Assembly: GCF_000949475.1 (NCBI RefSeq)
Contig: NZ_JRHC01000001.1
Coordinates: 2,418,001-2,482,000 of the forward strand
Source of the DNA: Draconibacterium sediminis
Lineage (GTDB): Bacteria; Bacteroidota; Bacteroidia; Bacteroidales; Prolixibacteraceae
DNA length: 64,000 nucleotides
Direction: 5' to 3'
Below the pieces are notes generated by a model. The model saw only the letters and a program-made list of their open reading frames with translations, ran no database searches and was not told where the DNA came from. The position numbers were made by a program, and so were the translations under genes. Below are positions 16,119 through 25,406 of this stretch, piece by piece; the first letter of the stretch is position 1; every line of letters begins with the position of its first letter.

Positions 16119-19100
16119 CTAAGAGAATTTGTCTTTTACATCATCTGACAGATCGTTTGTGGTCTTCCGGTTTTTTTCGATGTATTCTGATGGCAGCATT
16201 TCGTATTCTTTCGAAAAATATTTCGAGAAATACCGCGGGTTGTTAAAGCCTACCTGGTACGCCACTTCTGATACCGAAAGCTGACTTGTTTCGAGCAGAT
16301 GAGCAGCTCGTTTTAAACGAATAACGCGGATAAATTCAATGGGCGTTCGGTCGGTTAAAGCCAGCAGTTTTTTGTAAAGACTAACGCGGCTCATCCCCAT
16401 TTCTGTACCAAAATCTTCAACGGTAAACGACGCTTCTGATATATTCGCCTCAACAATTTTTAGGGCTTTTTTTATAAACTTTTCATCCTCCGAGTCAACC
16501 TCCATCTTTTCAGGGCTGATTCCGATCATCGACTGGTACGACCGGCGCAGCTGCTCGCGCGAGCGCAATAGATTTTCAATACGCGATTCCAAAACTTTAA
16601 AGTCGAAAGGTTTGGTAAGGTAGGCATCGGCACCCGACTCGTAACCTTCAACAACCGGTGCGGTATCGGTTTTTGCCGTTAGCAGGATTACCGGAATATG
16701 TTTGGTTTTTCTGTTCGATTTTATTTTAGTACACAGTTCAACACCGTTCATTTCGGGCATCATCACATCGCTGATCACAATATCGGGCAATTGTTTTTCA
16801 AAGTTCGCCCAGGCTTCTGCTCCGTTTTCTGCCTCAATAATATTGTAGGTATCCTTAAAATTCTCTTTTAAATAGAAACGCAGGTCGGAGCTGTCTTCAA
16901 CAATCGCCAGCGTTTTTTTCTCCCGGTCGATAGCCGGAGCTTTATCGGTTTTTGTTAATGTGGGCTGTTTGTAGGTTTTACGTTCTGCTACTTCAAGCTC
17001 TTTGTTGGCAGCTATTTCTTCTTCAGTAAACAACTCCACAGGAATTTCCACCGTGAATATACTTCCTTCGTTCAGCTGGCTGTCAACATTAACATCGCCT
17101 CCCAGCAGGGTAACGTATTCTTTCACCATCGACAAACCAATTCCGGAGCCCTGATTTATTTCTGTTCCCGTATTATCGGTTTGGTAAAAGCGGTTAAAAA
17201 TCTGCATCTGTTGTTCGGGTGTAATACCAATTCCCGTATCCGATACTTTTACTGTTAAAACAGGTTTTTCGGCTGATGAATCCAGGTTGATATCCAGGCT
17301 TATTTTACCTCCGCTGTTGGTAAATTTGCAGGCATTACTTAGCAGGTTAGTAAATATTTTATCGGTTTTGTCTTTATCAAAATAAGTGTACAGGCTTTTG
17401 TGACTGCTTGAAAAGTGGAACGAGATATTTTTACTTTCCATCAGGTCTTCAAACGAGGATGAAATCTCGTGAATAAAACCGATCATCTCGCCCCAGTTTT
17501 TATTTACTTTAATTTTTTGGAGCTCCATTTTTCTGAAATCAAGCAACTGGTTTACCATTGCCATCAATCGGCGGGCGTTTCGCTGAATAAGAATAAGGTG
17601 TTTTTTATCGTCGTCGTTTTTACTGTTTTCAATTAATTTATCGATAGGGGCGATTATCAGCGAAAGTGGTGTGCGAAATTCGTGACTGATATTCGTGAAA
17701 AATTTGGTTTTCAATGTGTCGACCTGGTGAATACGTTCGGCTTCGCGGTGTTCCTGTTCGGCCTCAAATTTCAGTCGCTGGCGTTCGGCCAAAATCCTCC
17801 AGGTTATAAATAACAAGCCGGCGATAACCAAAATATAAAGTATATAGGCGTAGCCGGTTTCCCAAAATGGCGGAAGAATTTTGATGCTTAGAGGCGGATT
17901 CATTTCGCGCCAGTTGGAGTTATCGTTACTTACCCTGATGCGCAGTTGGTAATCACCTGAATTCAGATTGGTAAATGTAAGCTCGTGCATGCCGCGATTC
18001 ACTTCCATCCATTCGTTGTTAAAGCCACTTAGCTGGTATTGAAAATTGTTTTTCTCGGGATGAAAATAGCCGATTGCCGCAAATTCAACCGAGAACACAT
18101 TCTCTTTGTGTGTTAAGGTAATTTGATTGCGGTAGGTAATCGATTTATCCAGAATAATCCTTTTTCGGAAAGGTTCGTTAACTTTTATATTTTGATTGAA
18201 TACCTTAAAGTTCGTTAGCACGATTTTATCGTTGGGCGTTTGAACCACAATATCTTCGGGTTTAAATAAATTGAACCCGTTGGCACCGCCGAAAATCAAC
18301 TCTCCGGAGCGTGTTCGGTAAGCTGCTTTTTGGTTAAATTCGTTTCCCTGCAGGCCATCCTGCAAGCCAAAGTTTTCGATATCAACATCGATGTTCGCAA
18401 TGGGCAGTTGATGCGAATAATTTTTTACGCTGATTTTTGATATTCCTTTTAAGGTGGCAATCCATATGTTTCCGTTTTCGTCTTCCTGAATGGTTTTTAT
18501 GTTGGAATTGGCCAGCCCGTCGGCTTCTGTTAAAACCTTAAAAGTGCCTTGTGTTTTATTTAAGATGTTTAAACCCTGCGTTGTTGCCGCCCAAATTAAG
18601 CCCCGTACATCTTCGTGTATGTCGTTTACATTGCTGTCGCTTAATTTTCCGGGTGTTTTCGGATCGGCATCGTAATGCGTAAAACGTTTGGTATTCAGGT
18701 TTAATACATCAAGCCCAGCGGAAGTTCCCAGCCAGAGGTTTTGCCCGCTGTCTTCCATTATCGACATGATAAAATTGGAGCCGACCGAATTTATATCGTT
18801 TGCTGTGTAATGAATAAACTGTTCCTCCGAGCGGTCGAAAAGATTCAACCCGCCATTTAATGTCCCGACCCAAAGGTTTTGTTTCGAATCTTCAAAAATC
18901 GACCAAACGCGGTTGTCCGACAGGGAACCTGGATTATCCGGATCGTGCAGGTAATGTTTAAATGTTGTTCCGTTAAAACGGTTTAACCCGCCCTGGTAGG
19001 TTCCGGCCCAAAACGTTCCTTTACTGTCGATATGCAGCGCAACAATTACGTTGGCACTGATGGAGTTGGGATCATCAGCATCGTGCAAATAACTTTTAAA

Positions 19101-20333
19101 GGTGTTTTTGCTGCGGTTAAAATAAATCAATCCACCACCATTAGTGCCAATCCACAGATTTCCCCGATTGTCTTCAACAAAGCAGTTAACATCGTTGTAC
19201 GGTAAGCTGTTCGGCGCCTCGGCCGAGTACCTGTAGTGGTTAAAAGGAATAAGATTTTTGTGGAAGTAGCTAATGCCTTTTTTATAGGTTCCGGCCCAAA
19301 TAATATTTTCATTATCGCGATACAGGCAAGTTATACTGTTTTGCGCAATTCCGAACGGATTCTCACTATTGTTTTGTAGAACGCTTATGGTTTTTTTCTG
19401 CTTGTTTAGGATGTTAATCCCACCGTGATCAGTGCCTATCCATATGGCTCCGTTATCGTCTTCAATAACCGACGAAACCAAATTGGCGGAGAGTTTAAAT
19501 AGAGATGACGACTGTGTGTATCTGCTTATTTTTTTCGATTGATGATCAAAAAAGAATACGCCATAAGGTATACCGGGCGAATACATCCAGATGTCGTTGT
19601 CGGAATCGATAAAAAGCTGGAAGTTATTAGCTTCATCCATCACTTCATCGCCCAGAAAAAATGTCTGCTCGGTTTGTTTGGTTTCCGGATTGATTTGAAG
19701 AAGCTCGCCGGCTTTTGATACCACCCAAATCATGTGGTTGCCATCTTCTGCAATATCGCTTAAGGAATTATCGTAATTGGGTCTGTCAGCTTTTGATACA
19801 AACTGTATCGAATCAACTGTTTGGTTTGCAGGATTGAACTTGTACAAACCGTAGTTGGCGTTCAGCAGCCAGGTGTTGTTTTTACTGTCGGTAAAAAACG
19901 ATTGCAGTCCGGCGATTGGAATGCCTGTGTTCCGGTAATTTTCTCCCGGTGTTGAAAAGCGTTCGAGTACGGGATCGTAAATAGTAAATTCGGCATAGGA
20001 ACGAATCCATAAACGGCCGTCAATGTCTTCAAACAAATATTCAATTCCGTTAAATGGTATCGAGGTACTGTCGTTAAAATCGTGCAGAAATGTTTTAAAT
20101 CCTGTGCCATCATAGCGGTTTAAACCCTGCGCTGTTCCGAACCACATAAAACCTTGCCGGTCTTTTAATATTGCTCTTATTTCGTTGTTCGATAAGCCGT
20201 TGTTAATGTTAAGGTGCATAAACTTATAAGGCTCGTTCCCGGGAATGGAAGTAGCCTGTGTGCTTAGTGCTGGCACAATTACAAGATTAACAATGAATAT
20301 AAACGGTAAGAGTTTATGCAGTAAAGACTTCAT
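16119..20333 (-). CDS. Hybrid two-component system sensor/regulator (HTCS)
   Basis: This 1404-residue one-protein phosphorelay spans the inner membrane. From the N-terminus it has a signal peptide after MKSLLHKL, then about a dozen propeller strands of the WxGT type (FMWFGTAQGLNRYDG, IWIGTDHGG, LWIGTNGGGL and so on). A Y_Y_Y sandwich (YQLSGFNNEWMEV) and a membrane segment (YILYILVIAGLLFITW) follow. Next come a histidine kinase with His about 883 in ISHEFRTPLS and an ATPase domain, a receiver with Asp about 1189 in VISDVMMPEM, and an AraC-type DNA-binding domain. I chose the ATG at 20333 over a frame extending to 20441 because the signal peptide follows it directly. HTCS proteins sense glycan fragments in the periplasm and switch on neighbouring polysaccharide-utilisation genes; the RG-I operon is the obvious target. 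Confidence 0.93.
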   Translation of the reverse strand: MKSLLHKLLPFIFIVNLVIVPALSTQATSIPGNEPYKFMHLNINNGLSNNEIRAILKDRQGFMWFGTAQGLNRYDGTGFKTFLHDFNDSTSIPFNGIEYLFEDIDGRLWIRSYAEFTIYDPVLERFSTPGENYRNTGIPIAGLQSFFTDSKNNTWLLNANYGLYKFNPANQTVDSIQFVSKADRPNYDNSLSDIAEDGNHMIWVVSKAGELLQINPETKQTEQTFFLGDEVMDEANNFQLFIDSDNDIWMYSPGIPYGVFFFDHQSKKISRYTQSSSLFKLSANLVSSVIEDDNGAIWIGTDHGGINILNKQKKTISVLQNNSENPFGIAQNSITCLYRDNENIIWAGTYKKGISYFHKNLIPFNHYRYSAEAPNSLPYNDVNCFVEDNRGNLWIGTNGGGLIYFNRSKNTFKSYLHDADDPNSISANVIVALHIDSKGTFWAGTYQGGLNRFNGTTFKHYLHDPDNPGSLSDNRVWSIFEDSKQNLWVGTLNGGLNLFDRSEEQFIHYTANDINSVGSNFIMSIMEDSGQNLWLGTSAGLDVLNLNTKRFTHYDADPKTPGKLSDSNVNDIHEDVRGLIWAATTQGLNILNKTQGTFKVLTEADGLANSNIKTIQEDENGNIWIATLKGISKISVKNYSHQLPIANIDVDIENFGLQDGLQGNEFNQKAAYRTRSGELIFGGANGFNLFKPEDIVVQTPNDKIVLTNFKVFNQNIKVNEPFRKRIILDKSITYRNQITLTHKENVFSVEFAAIGYFHPEKNNFQYQLSGFNNEWMEVNRGMHELTFTNLNSGDYQLRIRVSNDNSNWREMNPPLSIKILPPFWETGYAYILYILVIAGLLFITWRILAERQRLKFEAEQEHREAERIHQVDTLKTKFFTNISHEFRTPLSLIIAPIDKLIENSKNDDDKKHLILIQRNARRLMAMVNQLLDFRKMELQKIKVNKNWGEMIGFIHEISSSFEDLMESKNISFHFSSSHKSLYTYFDKDKTDKIFTNLLSNACKFTNSGGKISLDINLDSSAEKPVLTVKVSDTGIGITPEQQMQIFNRFYQTDNTGTEINQGSGIGLSMVKEYVTLLGGDVNVDSQLNEGSIFTVEIPVELFTEEEIAANKELEVAERKTYKQPTLTKTDKAPAIDREKKTLAIVEDSSDLRFYLKENFKDTYNIIEAENGAEAWANFEKQLPDIVISDVMMPEMNGVELCTKIKSNRKTKHIPVILLTAKTDTAPVVEGYESGADAYLTKPFDFKVLESRIENLLRSREQLRRSYQSMIGISPEKMEVDSEDEKFIKKALKIVEANISEASFTVEDFGTEMGMSRVSLYKKLLALTDRTPIEFIRVIRLKRAAHLLETSQLSVSEVAYQVGFNNPRYFSKYFSKEYEMLPSEYIEKNRKTTNDLSDDVKDKFS

Positions 20334-20495
20334 TTCAGGTTTCAATCGTTCATTTAAAAAGTCCGGTTTTCGACTTTTGCTAAAGTAAGCATAAAAATAA
20401 AAACGGGAAACAGAATGGAATTTCTGTTCCCCGTAATTCAAATCAACTAAATCTGTTTGTTCATTACCTGAATTCTTTAAAAGATTAACTCAGGT

Positions 20496-23333
20496 TTACA
20501 ATTCAACGGTAATTTTTTCTCCCTGGTAGTTTACTGTTTTAGCATCGTTTGCTTTTCCAAGCATAGCCACCGGTTGTTCGCGCGAAACTTTTATAATTCG
20601 GAATTCGCGGTTTTTAACCATTTCCGGATATTCGCCGTTTCGAGCGCCAATAACAAGGCTGTTGTCACTTTCGGAATACGAAAATTCGATGGTACTGAAT
20701 TCGCCACCTTCGTAAGCGTAAGTTGTTCCTTCGTCTTCGTATAATTTAAACGAAGCATCTTTTCCGGTGTACACGTAAATATCAATCGGTGCACCTTTTT
20801 TCTCGTCGGTGTACTGAATCTCTGGTCCAACAGGAATGATAGAACCTTCGCGAACAAATAGCGGCATTCTTTCGTAAGGTGCTTCCACACTTAACTTTTG
20901 GCCACCGGCAAGGAATTCACCTGTGTACAAATTATACCAGCCTCCGTTGTTGGGGAAATATACATCGCGTTTTGTGGCTTCGTATTCGTATACCGGGCAA
21001 ACCAGCAACGACTGGCCAAACATAAACTGGTCGCCAATATTCAGCACGCGGCGGTCGTCAGAAAAATCCATCGCCAAACCACGCATAATGGTATAATCGT
21101 CATGATAAACTGCACCGGTTAAACTGTAAATGTATGGCATTAAACGGTAGCGCAGTTTGTTGTAGTACAACATCGATTTGTACGCCGGATGATTTACCGG
21201 AGCAATGTTGTAAATCTCGCGGTACGGATACTGCCCGTGAACCCTGAACAGCGGAGCAAATGCTCCGAACTGGTACCAGCGGGTATTTAATTCGCGCCAT
21301 TCTTTCATGGCTTCACTGCCTTCGGTGGCACGCTCAAATTTCTTTTGCACACAGAAACCGCCAATGTCCATTGTCCAGTAGGGGAGTCCCGACATCGAGA
21401 AGTTGATACCTGCCGAAATCTGAGCTTTCATATCTTCCCAGGTGGTGCCAATATCGCCACTCCAGGTAGTTGTTCCGTAACGTTGCATGCCTGCAAACCC
21501 CGATCGGGTAAGAATAAACACGCGGTCTTTAGGATTTTCTTCGCGCTGACCTTCGTAAATGCCTTTGGCATTCATCAGTGCAAAAGCATTAAAATATTGT
21601 GTTGATGATCCCAAAGCCGTCGGATTCATCAGCTCTTTTCTATAGTCTATGCTTGCATTTGAAAGGATGTCCGGCTCGGTAGCATCCAACCACCACGAGT
21701 CGATTCCCATTGAGTATAAGTGCTCGTTAATCTGTTCCCAGAAAAGTTTTCGGGCACCTTCGCTGTAGGCATCGTAGAACGAACCAATGTACCCCGGGTA
21801 AATCCAGTCGCGAATACTGTCGTTAATGGCTTGCTTATACATCCAGCCATTTTTGTCGAATTCGTTGTAATGCTCGGTTCCCAGATAAAATTTAGGCCAC
21901 ACCGAAATCAATATTCTGGCGTTGTTATCGTGCACCATGTCGATCATTCCTTTGGCATCAGGGAAACGAGCTTTATCAAATTCCTGGCTTCCCCATTTGT
22001 CAACTTCCCAGTACGACCAGTCCTGCACAATATTATCGATAGGAATTTCTCTTTCTCTGAATTCCTTCAAAGTGCTTTCCAGTTCTTCCTGTGTTTTGTA
22101 GCGCTCGCGACTTTGCCAGAAACCCATTGCCCATTTTGGCATCACCTGGGCTTTTCCGGTAAGTGTGCGGTAGCGGCTGATCACATCGTCCATACTGTTT
22201 CCTTTCATAAAGAAATAGTCGATCTGGTCGCCCATTTCCGAGTAGAACGAAATATCGTTCTGCACATCAGGCTCAACCGGCGATAGCGCCTTCAATCCGA
22301 TGTATGAAACACCACCATCAGGAATCCAGTCGAGTTTTACATGGTACTTTTCACCGGCTTTCATGTCGTATTGGAATTTAGCCACGGATGGGTTCCATGC
22401 CGTACGCCATTTGTCGGCCATCAGTTCGCCATTTACCCAAATTTTGGTGTATCCTGCATAATACAACAGAAAACGAAAAATGCCACTTTCCGTCGGCTCA
22501 ATATCGCCTTCCCAAACAATGCGGGCGTGGTTAAAATCAAAACCTTCAGGAAAATTTTCGATCGTTTCCAGATTTTCGTAATCAATCGTCGATTCCGTGC
22601 GGATTGTATACACATGGTCGTTCTCGTTATTGTCGATGTAGGTAGCTGTTAAACCGCCTTCGTTTCCTTCAGCATCGTAAAGTTTAAACTGATCGATCTG
22701 TCCATAAGGGCGAGGATCGCCAAAACGCGAAAGCGAGTAGTTGTCCCAAAGCAGTCCGTAGTTGTTTGTTGAAACAATAAAGGGTACCGACACTTTTGTG
22801 TTATACTGGAAGAGCTCCTCGTTTTTTCCTTTGTAGTTCATTTCATCGGCCTGGTGCTGGCCAAGTCCGTACAAAGCTTCATCGTCTGACGATTCGAAAA
22901 CCTGACGCGTAGACCAGGCGCTAACGCCATCAACTTCAATTGGCCCGAACGATTTTCCACCATCTTCCTTTTCCTGAAGAATTGGATTGCCATTCTCATC
23001 CATAAACAGAACTTCCCCGGTTAAGGTAGAAACTTCAACTTTGGTTTTTGCTGTTGAGATGATCAGATTTTCGCCGTCTTCTTCTACCTGAAACGAAACC
23101 GCTTCTTCCAGAGGAACGGTTATCAGACTTTCTTTTGTACTGAAAGATTTGGTTGCGCTTGCCGAAACTTTAATGATCTCGTCGTGTACAGGCGTAATTT
23201 TAATGGCCTGCGCCTGTTGCTCGCCGGCTTTCTGGGGGTAAACAATTACGGCATCCTGGGTTTTTTCCCAATTCTTTTGCGAACAGGAAACAGCCAAAAT
23301 ACCAATTAACAGAAATAAAAATACTTGCTTCAT
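20496..23333 (-). CDS. GH31 alpha-glycosidase with PA14 insert (alpha-xylosidase-like), lipoprotein
   Basis: The 945-residue lipoprotein (ILAVSCSQ) is GH31: MGFWQSRERYKTQEELES leads into the barrel, the nucleophile Asp lies in WWLDATEPD (about residue 549) and the acid/base Asp in TTWSGDIG (about 626). A PA14 domain is inserted at about residues 251-351 (GIFRFLLYYAGYTKIWVNGE). PA14-bearing GH31 enzymes known from saprophytes are alpha-xylosidases acting on xyloglucan oligosaccharides, so that activity is favoured over alpha-glucosidase, by inference. It lies 162 bp upstream of the HTCS gene on the same strand, so co-transcription is possible but not shown. Confidence 0.87.
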   Translation of the reverse strand: MKQVFLFLLIGILAVSCSQKNWEKTQDAVIVYPQKAGEQQAQAIKITPVHDEIIKVSASATKSFSTKESLITVPLEEAVSFQVEEDGENLIISTAKTKVEVSTLTGEVLFMDENGNPILQEKEDGGKSFGPIEVDGVSAWSTRQVFESSDDEALYGLGQHQADEMNYKGKNEELFQYNTKVSVPFIVSTNNYGLLWDNYSLSRFGDPRPYGQIDQFKLYDAEGNEGGLTATYIDNNENDHVYTIRTESTIDYENLETIENFPEGFDFNHARIVWEGDIEPTESGIFRFLLYYAGYTKIWVNGELMADKWRTAWNPSVAKFQYDMKAGEKYHVKLDWIPDGGVSYIGLKALSPVEPDVQNDISFYSEMGDQIDYFFMKGNSMDDVISRYRTLTGKAQVMPKWAMGFWQSRERYKTQEELESTLKEFREREIPIDNIVQDWSYWEVDKWGSQEFDKARFPDAKGMIDMVHDNNARILISVWPKFYLGTEHYNEFDKNGWMYKQAINDSIRDWIYPGYIGSFYDAYSEGARKLFWEQINEHLYSMGIDSWWLDATEPDILSNASIDYRKELMNPTALGSSTQYFNAFALMNAKGIYEGQREENPKDRVFILTRSGFAGMQRYGTTTWSGDIGTTWEDMKAQISAGINFSMSGLPYWTMDIGGFCVQKKFERATEGSEAMKEWRELNTRWYQFGAFAPLFRVHGQYPYREIYNIAPVNHPAYKSMLYYNKLRYRLMPYIYSLTGAVYHDDYTIMRGLAMDFSDDRRVLNIGDQFMFGQSLLVCPVYEYEATKRDVYFPNNGGWYNLYTGEFLAGGQKLSVEAPYERMPLFVREGSIIPVGPEIQYTDEKKGAPIDIYVYTGKDASFKLYEDEGTTYAYEGGEFSTIEFSYSESDNSLVIGARNGEYPEMVKNREFRIIKVSREQPVAMLGKANDAKTVNYQGEKITVEL

Positions 23334-24176
23334 TTTGTATAGATAATTGTTTTGTATTCAAGTTATGGATTATTTGTGTGAAACACTTGCTATTACAGGC
23401 ATTTTCACGCTGAAGCCAGTTTTGTTTTTCGAGGATTTAAGCTGCGGGCAGGCCTGTGTAACCTGCCCGAACTTAAATCCATATAAAACATCTAACTAAC
23501 TAAATTATTGAACTTATGATTTTGTTCCATTAAAACGATTTTTGGTTGGGCAACTGTATTTTGTTGCTGGTGTAAAAATAGATTGAAGTGATGTATAATG
23601 ATTGAGATTTTGTTTCGCAAGAGGAGGTATTTTGATAAGAGTGTTGTATAAAATGTAAAAACTAGGTGTATAAAATGTTATCCGCTGCAAGCAGTTTCGT
23701 TCAACAAAGAGGGGACGTTTAAACGTAAATAGTTCTGCTTTACGCTTTTATTTATGGAAGAGGTTTGATTGAAATATCAAGTTTCAAATCTTGAATGTTT
23801 TGATGATTTCAGAAAAGTCGGATTTTTTTGAATACTTTTAATGTGTCATTTAAACGTATTGAGTAATGTGTAGTCAAAGGCAAATCTCAATTACGAAAAA
23901 GAATTGAGAACAAATATGAAAGTTAATTAATACCAAATTATGAAGAAAATAATGTTCCTGTTTGTCATAGGACTACCAAATCCCGGATTATTGTTCTTCG
24001 TACAGCAGGTATTTTGTGCACTCAGAAATATTACAGTGCTCAATGGGCTAATCGAATACACGTACACTCAAAATTTATCCAATGATCAGATTTTCGATAT
24101 TTCATTTAATAGATCTAATCGCTATTTTACTTAACCTGTAGCTGAAAATTAATAGAAAACCAATAAATAAACTTTT
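23334..24176. other. Long AT-rich intergenic region between divergent GH31 and CE1 genes
   Basis: No gene is supportable in 843 bp. A 64-codon frame at 23940-24134 starts like a signal peptide (MKKIMFLFVIGLP) but then loses protein character and has no recognisable continuation, so it is at best a decayed remnant. The region must hold the promoters of the two divergent genes. I saw no RNA gene or strong hairpin. Confidence 0.5.
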
Positions 24177-25382
24177 ATGAACAAAAAAAGACTCTTTCTT
24201 GCCATCGTTATTTTGGCTTGCTTTTCCATCTCCTATGCCCAGGAACTTTCAAATTTTATGGGGCGCGAACCTATCATTTCTCCCGAGATTAGCGAAACAG
24301 ATGTAACGTTCCGTTTTTTGGCTCCCAATGCCGATTCAGTAAAAATTACAGGAGGTTTTACGCCCACGGTTAAAATGAAAACCTCGTTTGGCGAAATGGA
24401 AGTGCCCGGTGCTCTCGATCTAAGCAAAGATGAAAAAGGATTGTGGTCGATAACTATACCACTACCTGAACCAGAGCTTTATACCTATAGTTTTATTGTT
24501 GACGGAACAAGTGTAAACGATCCGAACAATACTTTTGTGCAGCGCGATGGTACCCGGTACTTAAGTGTTCTGCTGGTTCCCGGCGAACTTACCGAGAATT
24601 ATTTCGAAGCAAACGAACGTGGAAACCTTCATCAGGTTTGGTACGATTCCCCAACAACCAATCTGAACCGGAGAATGTTTGTTTACACGCCTTATGCTTA
24701 CGAAACCAGTGAGAAAAGTTATCCGGTATTGTACTTGTTGCACGGCGCCGGTGGCGATGAGGACGCCTGGAGTTCGATGGGGCGTACCCGTCAGATCCTG
24801 GATAACCTGATTGAGAAGGGACTTGCCGAGCCTATGATTTGTGTAATGCCAAACGGAAATGCGAATCAAATGGCGGCTGTCACTACTCAGTTGCCTGTAA
24901 AAGCATATGATTACCGGGACCCGGCAAACAGAGATCTTTATGTAAAAAGTATTGTGAAAGATATTGTTCCTTACATTGAAAAAAATTACCGTGTGATTGC
25001 TGATCCTGCACATCGTGCTATTGCCGGTCTTTCAATGGGTGGCGGCCATACTATTTCCACTACATTAATGTATCCCGGATTTTTCGATTACATCTGCCCC
25101 TTAAGTATGGGAATCGGAATGAGATTCGGAAATGATAATTCCAATCAGGAGGAAGTTATGAAAAACTATGAAACGCAGTTTAAAGCGCTAAACAAGGAAG
25201 GTTACAAATTGTACTTTTTGGCTTGCGGCGATACTGATTTCCTTTTCGAATCAGCAAAAACACTGGATAAAATGCTTACCGATACCGGTTGCGAGCACAC
25301 GTTTTTTGTAACTTCGGGCGGACATACCTGGGCCAACTGGCGCATTTACCTGAATACTTTTGCGCCACTGCTGTTCAAATAA
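24177..25382 (+). CDS. Secreted CE1-type esterase with N-terminal CBM48/E-set domain
   Basis: The 401-residue protein has a signal peptide (FLAIVILACFSISYA-QE). Residues about 30-135 form a CBM48-like beta-sandwich (VTFRFLAPNADSVKITG, ending YTYSFIVDG). The rest is an esterase-D/feruloyl-esterase fold with LYLLHGAGGDEDAW forming the oxyanion region, the nucleophile Ser286 in GLSMGG, a likely Asp in ACGDTDFLF and the catalytic His in GGHTWANWR. Enzymes of this architecture deacetylate or deferuloylate xylan and related hemicelluloses. It is 24 bp upstream of the carboxylesterase gene, forming a two-gene esterase operon that ends at the 27124 terminator. The exact acyl group removed is unknown. 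Confidence 0.85.
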   Translation: MNKKRLFLAIVILACFSISYAQELSNFMGREPIISPEISETDVTFRFLAPNADSVKITGGFTPTVKMKTSFGEMEVPGALDLSKDEKGLWSITIPLPEPELYTYSFIVDGTSVNDPNNTFVQRDGTRYLSVLLVPGELTENYFEANERGNLHQVWYDSPTTNLNRRMFVYTPYAYETSEKSYPVLYLLHGAGGDEDAWSSMGRTRQILDNLIEKGLAEPMICVMPNGNANQMAAVTTQLPVKAYDYRDPANRDLYVKSIVKDIVPYIEKNYRVIADPAHRAIAGLSMGGGHTISTTLMYPGFFDYICPLSMGIGMRFGNDNSNQEEVMKNYETQFKALNKEGYKLYFLACGDTDFLFESAKTLDKMLTDTGCEHTFFVTSGGHTWANWRIYLNTFAPLLFK

Positions 25383-25406
25383 AATACTAACTAAAACCAT
25401 AAAATT

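Noticed and set aside
20334-20441. N-terminal extension of the HTCS protein to 20441
   Set aside because: The added 36 residues are basic and aromatic and precede a perfect signal peptide, so the ATG at 20333 is preferred.
23940-24134. 64-codon frame starting like a signal peptide
   Set aside because: Only the first 12 residues look like a signal sequence, the rest has no protein character or partner, and codon use drifts. Kept only as a possible remnant.
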